Shown here: positions 1-8,600 of the stretch, in pieces | How positions within the stretch are numbered: position 1 is the first letter of the stretch | How the letters are laid out: the number at the start of each line of letters is the position of its first letter | The notes under the pieces: model-generated | What the model saw: only the letters and a program-made list of their open reading frames with translations | Databases searched by the model: none | Told to the model about the DNA's origin: nothing | Origin: an uncultured Duncaniella sp. | GTDB lineage: Bacteria; Bacteroidota; Bacteroidia; Bacteroidales; Muribaculaceae | DNA length: 64,000 bases | Direction: 5' to 3' | NCBI GenBank assembly: GCA_910576785.1 | Contig: CAJTJG010000005.1 | Coordinates: 1-64,000, forward strand | Translations under genes and position numbers: made by a program

Positions 1-390
1 GCCTATAAGACCTGTATTCAGTGATTTATCGGCTTGAAACAAATTATTCAAGAAATGCGCTTGAATAATTTGAACTCCTGATACCTTTATTACCGTGAAT
101 ATCTCCACATCACAAAAATAAATAGTCTGCCACCCGGTGAATAGCGTGTAATTCTCTACTCTGTCATTATAAATTCTAATTACCGGCCTTTTCTTCAAAG
201 CCCACCAAAGTACATATAGAGAAAATCCGAAACCTATAATAGATACCAATTCACATATTCCGCCTATAATAATTTTAGCGATACTGGCATTTTTAAGTGT
301 CACATATACCATAAGGGCAAACACAACAAATCCCAAAGTCAATAACAAACTTTTGGAAACGCTGACATATATATTGATTGGGTTTGCCAT
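1..390 (-). CDS. small membrane protein, STM3941-like, 3' end cut by window
   Basis: The reading frame starts at an ATG at 388-390 and stays open to the window edge, giving 130 codons without a stop. It begins MANPINIYVSVSKS. Two hydrophobic stretches (about residues 15-30 and 38-60) are followed by a soluble part with PVIRIYNDRVENY, the usual layout of STM3941-type proteins: two membrane helices, then a PH-like domain. That family has no settled function. The gene is AT-rich compared with the phage genes at 501-13,400 and points away from them. A perfect TAACTTTG box ends only three bases before the ATG, so the transcript is probably leaderless. It may be a phage-borne cargo gene or the last host gene; the sequence does not decide. 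Family assignment is moderate, coding status is strong. Confidence 0.7.
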   Translation of the reverse strand, partial: MANPINIYVSVSKSLLLTLGFVVFALMVYVTLKNASIAKIIIGGICELVSIIGFGFSLYVLWWALKKRPVIRIYNDRVENYTLFTGWQTIYFCDVEIFTVIKVSGVQIIQAHFLNNLFQADKSLNTGLIG

Positions 391-393
391 ACG

Positions 394-401
394 CAAAGTT
401 A
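394..401 (-). promoter_or_regulatory. -7 promoter box TAACTTTG for the 1-390 gene
   Basis: Read on the minus strand this is TAACTTTG, a perfect match to the Bacteroidetes -7 consensus TAnnTTTG. Only CGT separates it from the ATG at 390, so transcription should begin at or next to the start codon. No clear -33 TTTG is seen at the usual distance. Confidence 0.6.
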
Positions 402-446
402 ACTATTATTTCTCAACCACAGCGGATTTACACGAATTTTCCTGTC

Positions 447-479
447 TTTTCACCGCCCAACCGATAGCCATACTTTTGC
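447..479 (+). promoter_or_regulatory. promoter for the 335-residue phage gene
   Basis: TACTTTTG at 471-478 fits the Bacteroidetes -7 box TAnnTTTG. A T-rich stretch at 447-450 lies at about the right distance for a weak -33 element. The ATG at 501 follows 22 bases after the box. It could start the plus-strand run of phage genes. Confidence 0.5.
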
Positions 480-500
480 GGTAAACATTACCACAATCGT

Positions 501-1508
501 ATGGCTATCGACGTTAAATCACTCACGCAGATTATCTCGGACTTCCGAAAGCTGCAATCCAAAGACTCCGTTTCCCCGGAGTCGCTCGGTGCTATCTTGC
601 AGCGCATCGCCGACCTGCTCGCTACTGCCGGTACGTCCGACACCGTCACCGCTATTCAAACCCTGCTCAACGGCTTCAAGGCCGCAGGGCAAGCGGTGTG
701 TTCAATTGAGCAAGGTGCCGCCGACCGCAACAATATCCTCGCAAACATCAAGGCCGTAGACCTCGGCAACGGCTCTATCGCAACCGCCTCAAACAACCTT
801 TTCATCAAACAGGCCACCACCGAGCGTGCCGGGGCGATGCGTGCGCAGCAGGTCGTAGACCTCAACAACGCCCGTAACCGCATCGCCGAAATTCTGCCAC
901 TGCTCGAAAAAATTCAGGCTAAACTCGGTATGACCGACGGCACCAAAGGGCTTTATAACACCGCTCAAATCGCCGTGGCCGTCGTTAACGGCACGTTGAG
1001 AATTTACGGTGCGCAGCAGCTCATAGCCGACGGATATGTGCCTTACCTGTTCCGGCACACGCGCAAGCGCAACCAATGGGGCGACAAGCTCGTAATCGAG
1101 GCCGGAGGCGCCTCCAAGAAATACTGCGACAAACGCAAGGGGTGGAACCTCTACGGCTCCGTCCACTCCGTCAAAATATCCGGCTCGACGCTCTCTTTCT
1201 CCACCAACCCCAAGACCGAGCAAACAACCGTCGCCATAGGCTACTCGACCTCGCCCGATGCCCTCGTCACCGTCCATACTCGCCGCGACGGCACCCCCTC
1301 TATCGGCTGGGGCCGCTCGACAATCTCCCTGCTCGACCCCAAGAACCCGAAGAAGCACCGCATGATCCGACTGCGTTTCGCCGTCGGCCTCGCAAAGAAG
1401 ATGCTCCCCGGGCGCTCCCTCATCACCACAGCCAACCTCGCAAGCTCCCTCGCCGAGTTCTCGATAATCTACAACCCCAACACCAAACAATGGACTTTCG
1501 GAAAGTAA
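501..1508 (+). CDS. phage-region protein of unknown function, 335 aa
   Basis: I do not recognise a family. The first half (about residues 1-165) is helical in character, rich in Ala, Leu and Gln, with a KSLTQIISDFRKLQ start. The second half is basic and beta-like, with repeated short strands such as GSVHSVKISGSTLSFSTNP and VTVHTRRDGTPSIGWGR. There is no signal peptide or membrane segment. A helical assembly domain followed by a beta-rich domain would suit a virion or tail appendage protein, and it lies directly upstream of the lysis cassette on the same strand; this is inference. The codon use is GC-rich like the tape measure gene, and a TACTTTTG promoter box sits just upstream. The start is the first ATG after that promoter. 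Confidence 0.75.
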   Translation: MAIDVKSLTQIISDFRKLQSKDSVSPESLGAILQRIADLLATAGTSDTVTAIQTLLNGFKAAGQAVCSIEQGAADRNNILANIKAVDLGNGSIATASNNLFIKQATTERAGAMRAQQVVDLNNARNRIAEILPLLEKIQAKLGMTDGTKGLYNTAQIAVAVVNGTLRIYGAQQLIADGYVPYLFRHTRKRNQWGDKLVIEAGGASKKYCDKRKGWNLYGSVHSVKISGSTLSFSTNPKTEQTTVAIGYSTSPDALVTVHTRRDGTPSIGWGRSTISLLDPKNPKKHRMIRLRFAVGLAKKMLPGRSLITTANLASSLAEFSIIYNPNTKQWTFGK

Positions 1509-1514
1509 TATACT

Positions 1515-1955
1515 CAATTTTTGAACATCAAAAATTGAAGTTAGGAGTTTGGCGGTTAATGGTTAGAGTCCTAACCTCCCTAACTTCAACCTCCCAACTT
1601 CACCTTTCGCAGAAAAGTGAGTACAAAAAAGATAGCCCTCACGGCAGAGCCGCAAGGGTGATGCTATCTGTTTTATACCGCTTCCCGATAGCCCGAGGCC
1701 GAAACCTGCGGGGGTGCTATCGCAAATGCACCGCAATGATAGCCCAAACGGAGTGCTATCACGCATACGGACATAGGTATCACAGTTCTTTTAGCTTGGC
1801 TTCACTTACAGGTAGAGGTGTCCGGGTTAATTAGTTTGGTTTAACGTATCTTGATACGACAATTATGCGCTTGCGCATAATCGCGAGTGAGCAAAAAGCG
1901 CAAGTCGGCTGAAAGCCGGTGCGCGGTCGGCAAAGCCGATTTTGACTCACCGCAA
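1515..1955 (+). repeat. gene-free cluster of about ten hairpins between phage genes
   Basis: No convincing gene lies between 1508 and 1993. Instead there is a run of inverted repeats. A 10-bp stem CAATTTTTGA/TCAAAAATTG is at 1515-1537. GAAGTTAGG/CCTAACTTC at 1537-1587 encloses GGTTAG/CTAACC at 1561-1576. Three hairpins at 1631-1668, 1687-1721 and 1738-1760 all open with GATAGCCC and close with GCTATC. CGTATC/GATACG is at 1845-1858 and ATTATGCGC/GCGCATAAT at 1862-1881. Two short stems at 1906-1918 and 1927-1939 are held inside an outer pairing of 1883-1895 with about 1940-1952. The last small stem is followed by TTTT. This could be a structured phage RNA, a terminator series or protein-binding sites; strand is assumed from neighbouring genes. 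Confidence 0.6.
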
Positions 1956-1992
1956 ATTTAGTAATAATTCTCCACATACACAACATTTTACA

Positions 1993-2265
1993 ATGGAAAT
2001 TCGCAAACATCGCCCGACCATTCAGCTCCTTGCGGCAGTCTTTCTGATTGTTGTAGGCTGCGGTCTGCTCATCGCCGGATTTGTCGTGCCACCGCCCGGC
2101 GAAATCCACAATTCTGTCCTTATCGCTTTCGGTGAAATCCTCACTTTCGCAGGGGCGGTGTTCGGATTAAAATACCATTATGAATACGGCAGTAGCCGCC
2201 ACCACGAAAACTCATCACAATCATCAACTCATAACACATCAACCCAAAATGCAGACAATCCGTAA
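1993..2265 (+). CDS. holin-like small membrane protein, 90 aa
   Basis: The protein starts MEIRKHRPTIQLLAAV and has two hydrophobic segments, about residues 10-31 and 41-59, joined by a short loop with a PPPG turn. A polar tail rich in Ser, His, Asn and Thr follows. Two helices with a charged C-terminus, directly before an endolysin gene, is the usual layout of a class II holin, which opens the cytoplasmic membrane at the end of phage growth. The stop codon lies 17 bases inside the endolysin reading frame, so the two are likely co-translated. The frame could extend upstream to 1942, but that adds a polar leader and reads through the hairpin cluster, so I prefer 1993. Holins share little sequence, so the role rests on size, topology and place. 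Confidence 0.65.
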   Translation: MEIRKHRPTIQLLAAVFLIVVGCGLLIAGFVVPPPGEIHNSVLIAFGEILTFAGAVFGLKYHYEYGSSRHHENSSQSSTHNTSTQNADNP

Positions 2266-2878
2266 AGGTAGCAGAGGGGGCGACGTCGCCACCCTCCAAC
2301 ACGCTCTCAACCTTATTGCCGACGGCATCTTCGGCCCAATTACCGACGAAGCCGTCCGCGACTTCCAACGCACCCATAACCTCGCCGTCGACGGCATCGT
2401 TGGCCCCAAGACATGGGCTGCTCTCGGGATCGGCTCATCACCGAACCCTCGCCGCATCGACAAGATAATCCTACATTGCTCGGCCACCCCCGAGGGTGAG
2501 GATTATACCGTCGACCAAATCCGGCAGATGCACCTCGCCCGTGGATTTACCGACATCGGCTATCACTGGTACATCACACGCGACGGCAAAATACACAAAG
2601 GGCGCGACGAGGCCAAAATCGGGGCGCACACCACCGGCCAGAACTCCCACTCAATCGGAGTATGCTACTGCGGCGGTTGCCCTCCGCGCAGCGTCAGGAA
2701 CTGGGCCAACCAAGGCAAGGACACACGCACCCCGGAGCAACGTGCCGCCATAATCCGGCTCTGCAAAGAGCTGAAAAGCCGTTATCCCTCGGCCACCCTC
2801 CACGGCCACAACGCGTTTGCTAACAAGGCTTGCCCCTCATTCATCGTAAAAAACGACACCGACCTATGCGCACTATAA
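2249..2878 (+). CDS. phage endolysin: peptidoglycan-binding domain plus N-acetylmuramoyl-L-alanine amidase
   Basis: This enzyme cuts the amide bond between MurNAc and L-Ala in peptidoglycan. Residues 1-58 form a PG_binding_1 domain (LQHALNLIADGIFGPITDEA, then VDGIVGPKTWAALG). Residues 65-205 are an amidase_2/T7-lysozyme-like domain. The likely zinc ligands are His76 in ILHCSAT, His187 in LHGHNAF and Cys195 in KACPSF; the His187-Cys195 spacing of eight matches T7 lysozyme. YHWYITRDGKIHKGR is the conserved substrate-groove strand. I chose MQTIRKGSRG at 2249 as start because the upstream 23 codons of the open frame are polar and overlap the holin gene. There is no signal peptide, as expected for a holin-released enzyme. 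The end overlaps the spanin-like gene by 13 bases. Confidence 0.9.
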   Translation: MQTIRKGSRGGDVATLQHALNLIADGIFGPITDEAVRDFQRTHNLAVDGIVGPKTWAALGIGSSPNPRRIDKIILHCSATPEGEDYTVDQIRQMHLARGFTDIGYHWYITRDGKIHKGRDEAKIGAHTTGQNSHSIGVCYCGGCPPRSVRNWANQGKDTRTPEQRAAIIRLCKELKSRYPSATLHGHNAFANKACPSFIVKNDTDLCAL

Positions 2879-3375
2879 AGGCAAACGGTAATTGGAGATT
2901 GAGGATTGATTGGCTGCTGTCAATTCCCATTTACCTGTTCCCAATCCTCATACTTTGCGGCTGCAAGACCAACAAAAACATCGTCACTGATAAATCGCTC
3001 GCCACCGACTCGCTCGCACACAGTGAGCATCACCGCACAACGGCGGTGATAGACTCCGCCATAAGACATTTCGATTTTAGCTTCGACACCCTGAAAATCG
3101 AAATCGAGCGACCCGGTCAATACGCCGAAGCACCCGAGATTATCCGGCTCAAAGCCATAAAAGGGCGTGTGATAGACCGGCGGCGTGAGCATCGAGATAG
3201 CGTTGAAGCCTACAACACCCTCGATACGGTAAGATACAGGCAAGTTGCAGTCGAGGCATCAACCGAGCACACCGCCACCACACGCCTATACAATCCGCCC
3301 GACGGCACGATAATATCCGTAGCAGCCCTCCTGGCCGCAGCCGTCCTTATATGGCTTTTCCTCCGAAAACGCTAA
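2866..3375 (+). CDS. spanin-like phage lipoprotein (possible unimolecular spanin)
   Basis: The protein has 169 residues. A hydrophobic N-terminal segment (residues 15-30, LLSIPIYLFPILIL) ends at a lipobox-like LCGC, so Cys33 is the likely lipidated residue. A polar, charged middle follows with REHRDSVEAYNTLDTVRYRQ. The C-terminus is a membrane helix (about 148-165, SVAALLAAAVLIWLF) ending in basic LRKR. An outer-membrane lipid anchor plus a C-terminal inner-membrane helix is the arrangement of unimolecular spanins, which fuse the two membranes in the last step of Gram-negative lysis. The gene overlaps the endolysin by 13 bases, a typical spanin position. The start ATG at 2866 is preferred over 2830 because it gives a compact lipoprotein signal. 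Function is inferred from topology and context. Confidence 0.65.
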   Translation: MRTIKANGNWRLRIDWLLSIPIYLFPILILCGCKTNKNIVTDKSLATDSLAHSEHHRTTAVIDSAIRHFDFSFDTLKIEIERPGQYAEAPEIIRLKAIKGRVIDRRREHRDSVEAYNTLDTVRYRQVAVEASTEHTATTRLYNPPDGTIISVAALLAAAVLIWLFLRKR

Positions 3376-3415
3376 TCCCCATACCCCAAGAGTAAGTTTT
3401 TTCATAGATTGACCG

Positions 3416-3452
3416 TCAGCGACAAGTCCGCGAGGATATGTCGCTGATTTTA
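3416..3452 (+). terminator. terminator hairpin after the lysis cassette
   Basis: TCAGCGACA at 3416-3424 pairs perfectly with TGTCGCTGA at 3439-3447 across a 14-base loop, and TTTTA follows. It closes the lysis gene run and lies immediately before the promoter of the next gene, so it also insulates that gene. Confidence 0.7.
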
Positions 3453-3454
3453 CT

Positions 3455-3462
3455 TAACTTTG
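3455..3462 (+). promoter_or_regulatory. -7 promoter box TAACTTTG for the 3467 gene
   Basis: TAACTTTG is a perfect TAnnTTTG box. The ATG at 3467 begins four bases after it, so the message should be leaderless or nearly so. A good -33 TTTG is not visible, because that position falls inside the terminator hairpin. Confidence 0.6.
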
Positions 3463-3466
3463 CGCT

Positions 3467-3892
3467 ATGAAGATACAAGCAAAAACATTCCTCAAATTTC
3501 AAATTGCAGCGGCAATAGTCACTGCAATATTGATGCCTTTGTATTGGTATGTTATTTGTATTGCCATAGGAGAACCAGCAAGCGCTCTATACGATAGCTT
3601 GATTATAGCTATAATTCCAACAATCATATTTGCCATAATCTTATTTCCAGTTTGGAAATTATGGAAAGGCAAAACATGGTATTCTCTTTCATTATTATTT
3701 TTTTCAGCAGTAACGGTCGTTGCTGTTATTCATGATGTGATTTCTTTCGTAGATACAAGTGAATTGGGATTTACTCTGTTTTGGGGTGCGACTTTGTTTT
3801 ATGTTATGTTTGCCCCTGTAAATCTGATTATTGCTTGTCTTATCGGCTTAATCGGTAAGTATTTCTCAACCAAACATCACAGCGGTATTTAA
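3467..3892 (+). CDS. AT-rich four-helix membrane protein, probable phage cargo gene
   Basis: I do not recognise the family. The 141 residues contain four hydrophobic helices, about 10-32, 43-63, 70-92 and 102-132, with short polar joints such as WKLWKGKTW, and a short polar C-terminus. The coding DNA is clearly richer in A and T than the neighbouring phage genes. It has its own near-leaderless promoter and is separated from the lysis genes by a terminator hairpin. That set of features (own promoter, insulating terminator, different base composition, position between two phage modules) is typical of a moron, a cargo gene expressed from the prophage. The gene at 1-390 has a similar promoter and composition. 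Function cannot be stated. Confidence 0.75.
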   Translation: MKIQAKTFLKFQIAAAIVTAILMPLYWYVICIAIGEPASALYDSLIIAIIPTIIFAIILFPVWKLWKGKTWYSLSLLFFSAVTVVAVIHDVISFVDTSELGFTLFWGATLFYVMFAPVNLIIACLIGLIGKYFSTKHHSGI

Positions 3893-5699
3893 TAAATCGT
3901 GTCCGTCCTTATTGACCCCGACCCGTCAGGTGGCGCGGCGGCTACTTATGAACCGGCTTCACTCACTCGCTTGCGTATCTGACCTTTGAAAGCCCGAACA
4001 TCGCAGTTCACGGGTCGTACCTCCCTGTAAACTGCGACCGCTGCGGTTGGCGGAACGAAAGATTTATCTCTCCGGCTTGACCTCGCTTATACCCCGACAC
4101 CGCTCCTAAACTCGCGGTGTCGGGCGCGATGTCTGCACCTGCTTTCAAAAACTTTCTCGGCTGTGGCGATGCTCGCTACAACCGTCCGCCACCTTGCTTG
4201 TTTTCCGGCTTCCCGAAGGTCTATACGCCGCGCTCCCTCCCTCATTGGCACAGCAGCCGCCACGCCACCTTCCTCCCCACCCAAAGCGGACTGACGGACA
4301 CACGGGGCAACGCCCTTGCAGGGCAGAGAGGATTGAACGCCGCAGGGGGCAGATGTAGGGGGAGGCATCATTGACCCACCCGGAGCGTGGCGCGCCCCGG
4401 CATCGCACCGCACGTTCTCCATTCTCCAAGCCACAGCCCAATACATCGTCAACTCCGAGCATCGCTGTTCATAGGCTCCACAAGTTGCGCTTATGAATAG
4501 CGACCGGGGCGGTTGCCGGCGCGAAGATTGCCGCCTCCCTCTTGACCGCAACTTTGCCCCGACACCTCCGGCAGAGCCGTCGGTTGTCGGGAGTTGCGTA
4601 TCTGCGACGGCCACGCCAAACTTCTCAATACGAAACGCTGCCGCTTCTCTCACGCCACCGCTCCTTGCCTCGCGGTGGCGTGCGCGTCTGCGTCACGCAT
4701 TGACCGGCAACCACCCCTTGCTGTTCCGAGCCGCCGATGCCGAGCCGTGGCTCTCCGAACTCCGCCCGGCGCAGCAGCCGCACAAACGCCACGCTCCACC
4801 CACCCCGAAGAGGAAGCCTCCCCCTGCATCTGCCTCCCCACGGCCACCATTTCATCAAGCGTCTGCGACGCGACCCCGCCCCAAGCCCCGATGTGCGGAC
4901 AGCCGATGCACAGACTCCACTATGGCCCAGTGTCAATCTCTACACTCGCTCCGCGTTTTGTCGGTCGAGGTGAACGCCACGCCACCCCCACACACATATC
5001 GCCCCGTGCTCGGTGCCCTGCGCTGCGTCGAAAAGTGTTCTCCTCCGTCGGGGGGAGCGCGGCTACTTCGACTGACCACGCCGAGTTCACTCCGCTCCTT
5101 TGACCCTGCACCGCCGTGTCGCGCCGCATCGTCCTCACCGCACATCGCCGTCATTCCACCCCTCGCCTTGATAAATCCGCGCCGAGGGAGAGCGGTTGCT
5201 TGCGAGTGCATCAAAATCCACACTGCGGATTTTGACACACACGCAAGCCATTGACCGCCCGATGCCCTCAATCCGTGGGGGCGGCTCTGCATATTCCGCA
5301 CGGAGCGGCAAGGGTGAGCCGAAAAGTAGCGGCAGGGCGGTGGGGGGTGTGCAAAGCCACTACGGGGGCAAGCCCCCGTAACCCCCAACTCGCTCATTCT
5401 TCGCTCGTTAGCAATTTCAACCCACTACAAACTGGAAAAAGTTTGCAGCGTGACCCCTGAAATTGCGGTCGAGTTGCCTAAATGTCAACTCTTTAAGGCA
5501 CTCTCAACGGGGCCCGACCGGCACCGCCGCCCATTGAGAGTGCAAGCCGGGATTTTCCCTCCCGGCACCCTTCCGTCAGAGGGCGTTCCTACTCCGACAC
5601 CTCTCCCTTTTTCAGCGGAATATAAGCCTTTTACCGTCTTTTCGCCCTCGATAAAGACGGCTGAAATTTGCAGGTACAACTCCCAATTTCAGTTTTCAA
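3893..5699 (+). other. 1.8 kb gene-free, GC-rich structured region with diverged internal repeats
   Basis: No frame here has a recognisable protein; the open frames on both strands are Arg/Pro/Ala-rich and look like chance. The DNA is dense in inverted repeats: 4001-4008/4030-4037, 4093-4103/4114-4124 (11 bp), 4462-4473/4492-4503 (12 bp), 4558-4566/4582-4591, 4651-4661/4672-4682 (11 bp), 5211-5219/5227-5235 inside a longer imperfect stem, 5361-5369/5372-5380, 5498-5507/5534-5543, 5546-5552/5560-5566 and 5634-5641/5653-5660. Bases 3990-4134 and 4452-4600 are diverged copies of one unit, and 5028-5075 resembles the start of that unit. Several stems differ between copies by paired changes. This could be a large structured phage RNA or a decayed coding region. 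The strand is taken from the flanking genes. Confidence 0.6.
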
Positions 5700-8600
5700 A
5701 TGGCAAATTATTCCACCTCCGCCAACGTAATACTCACCGTCAACGGCAAACAGGCTCAAAAGATGCTATCCCAGCTCGAAAAGGACGCAAAGCGTCTGGA
5801 AAACGGGATAGCGAAAGCCGCCGTCGCAGGTGACAAGGCCACGATGAAGAAGTTGCAGCGCGAGCTGAACTCCACCCGTAAGGCTATGGAGCAGTTGAAA
5901 GGCACCGCCTCGACTGCCGAGCAGGTGCTTCTGCGGCTCAACAAGGCCACTCCAAAGCAGCTCAACACAGCCCTGCGCCAACTCCAACAGCAACTCAACG
6001 GGTTGCAGCGAGGCACCGCCGCTTGGGATGCGCACGTCGCTAAAATCCGTATGCTCAAAGCGGAACTCCAAAAGGTAAACGCCACTCTCGCCACGCAAAA
6101 GACCCTTTGGCAACGCTTCAACGGGTGGCTCAACTCGGCGCAGACAGTCATAATGGCCGTTGCCGCCGCCGTCACGGGGCTTATTATGGCCGGACGTAAG
6201 GCGGTGCAGTCGTATTCGGACATCGAGGAAACTATGGCTAACACCATAAAGTACACCCGTATGACCGCCGCCGAGGTTGAAGAACTCAACGAGATCTTCA
6301 AGGGCATGGACACCCGTCTTGCCCGTGAGCAGCTGAACCTGCTCGCCCAGGAGGGCGGACGGCTCGGCTACAATACTGTCGCCTCCGTCCGCGAGTATGT
6401 CGAAGCCGCGTCGATTATCAACGTGGCGCTCGTCGACCTCGGAGAGGGGGCCACGCAGACCATTGCCAAGCTGTCTAACATCTTCGGTATGGAGCAGATG
6501 TATGGTGTGCGTGACTCGATGCTCAAAATCGGCTCGACGGTCAACCACCTCTCGCAGAACTGCACCGCAGCCAAGCCTTTTATCGTGGAGTTCGCGCAAC
6601 GTATGGCCGGCATCGGCTCGACAGCCAAAATGACTATCCCCGAGATTATGGCCTTTGCCGCGACGCTCGATGCGCACGGCCAAAAGGTGGAAATGTCGGC
6701 CACGGCTTTGCAGCGTACCATTATGGAGCTGTTCAAGAAACCTGCCGAAATGGCGAAAAAGGTAGGGCTGGAAACGAACACTTTTATTGAAACGCTCAAT
6801 AAAAGCACCACGCAGGGCGTGATGATGTTCCTCGAAGCCCTCGGCAAACTGGGAGAGGACAAGGCACTGGCCGTCCTGTCGCCGCTGTTCCAAGACCTCG
6901 GACTCGACGGCGCCCGTGTGTCGTCGGTGCTCTCCAACCTTTCCTCCCACCTCGACTTCCTCCGTTGGCAAATGGGCGAGGCTGCCGAAGCGTTCCGCGA
7001 GGGCACATCGGCCTCCAACGAATACGCCATTTTCAACAACACCGTGCAAGCATCTATCGACAAGGCGCGTAAGCGCGTGTCGGAGCTTGCAATCGAACTC
7101 GGAGAAAAGCTCTATCCGCTGATGAAGCACATATATACTTCATCGTCGGTGTTCCTCCGTGTGCTCAACACCCTTGTGTCGTTCATCATCGCACACCGCA
7201 AGGCTATCGCCAATGTCGTTACCGTCATCGCAGCCTATTACGGGTGGATTGTGCTTGTCAAGACGGCCACCGTGGCGTGGAACGCCGTTGTCGCTGTCGG
7301 CAAGGCAGCTATGGTGGCATACCGCACGGCAATTATCCTCGGGCGCATCGCAGTTATCGCTTTCACGCAGGGCGTGGGCGCGGCCACACACGCCATGCGC
7401 ATACTCAACACCGTGGTAAAGGCCAACCCTTTCGGGCTGATCCTTTCGGTGCTCGCCGCCGTCGCAATCGCAATCAAGGCGCTGTGCGACCGCACTTCGG
7501 AATATACAAAGAAGATGCGCGAGGCCAGGAACACCGCCGCCAATTTCTCGGAGGAACTGCACAAGGAAATGAAGACCATAGACACGCTCATGGGGCGGCT
7601 CGAAGCGGCCAAGAAAGGCACAAAGGCATACAAGGAGGTCAAGGACGAAATCATCAAGCAGTACGGCAAATATCTCAAAGGGCTTATCGACGAGCGCGGA
7701 GAAATCACGAACCTTGCCGAGGCGTACAAACGCCTCGCCGCCGCTGCACGTATCGCCGCCCGGGAGCGGTCGATACAGGTTGCCCGTGAAACCGCCGACG
7801 AAACTTACCGCGACTCTTTCAAGGAATGGGCGAAGAAGTTGCAGGAGTCGCTTATCGACGAGGGCAAATCCCTGCGCGACGCCGTCCGCATCACAAATCA
7901 GGTGGTGTATCAGTTGCAGACCACGGGCACGCTCTCGCAAGACCTTGTGAACGAGCTGCAAGCAATCAAGGGCAACACCTGGCAGCAGAAAGGTATGGCG
8001 ACGCACCCGGTGAACATCGTGAATGAAATGATAGCCGGGCAGACCGAGTATAATGTCACTATGGAGGAAATCAAGGATATAGAGCGCAACGGCAATCCGC
8101 TCGCCACATATACCGAGGCGGAACTGCGCCGCTTTATCCGTGACAACGAGGCGAATGTCGATGCAAACCGCGGAGGGCGCATCATACTCGGACTGAACGA
8201 GCCTAACCCCACGGTGCGCGATGTGTCGGCGGCGGAGCTGCGCGACTTCCTCGACGAGGCACGCGCCCGGCTGTCGGTGCTCGAAAGCCCGACGCCGGAG
8301 GTCGTGGGCGGTAATCCCGACTTCAACCTCGACGACTTCACCCCCTATGACTCGGAGAAAGACCGAAAGGCGAGGGAAGCCGCCGAGCGCAGGGCGCAGG
8401 TCAAGGCTCGCAAGGACTTCCGTGATGCCCTCAACGACACCAAGGGCGACTGGGAGGCGGCTGCGGCGCAGAATATCTCCGACTATTCCGCAGGGTTGAA
8501 GCCGTGGTCGCAATTCCTTCTCGACAAATACAATCTCGAAGTCAAGTATTACGTAGACCGCGAGGCTGTCTATAAACGCTTCAACCTCACCGAGGACGAG

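Noticed and set aside
1..500. Left attachment site of the prophage
   Set aside because: No copy of the CAT tRNA 3' end was found in the left part of the window, so the left boundary must lie outside it.
1076..1834. A 252-codon plus-strand frame overlapping the 335-residue gene
   Set aside because: It is out of frame with the better gene at 501-1508 and then runs through the hairpin cluster; the composition is dominated by Arg and Pro.
4087..4653. A 188-codon minus-strand frame in the structured gap
   Set aside because: It is Arg/Gly/Ala-rich and low in information, as expected by chance in GC-rich DNA, and it crosses several perfect inverted repeats.
4493..5254. A 253-codon plus-strand frame in the structured gap
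   Set aside because: It is a Pro/Arg/Ser/His-rich sequence with no domain and covers the repeat units and stems, so it is not supported as a gene.
5766..7130. A 454-codon minus-strand frame under the start of the tape measure gene
   Set aside because: It has no recognisable domain and lies fully opposite a well-supported gene.
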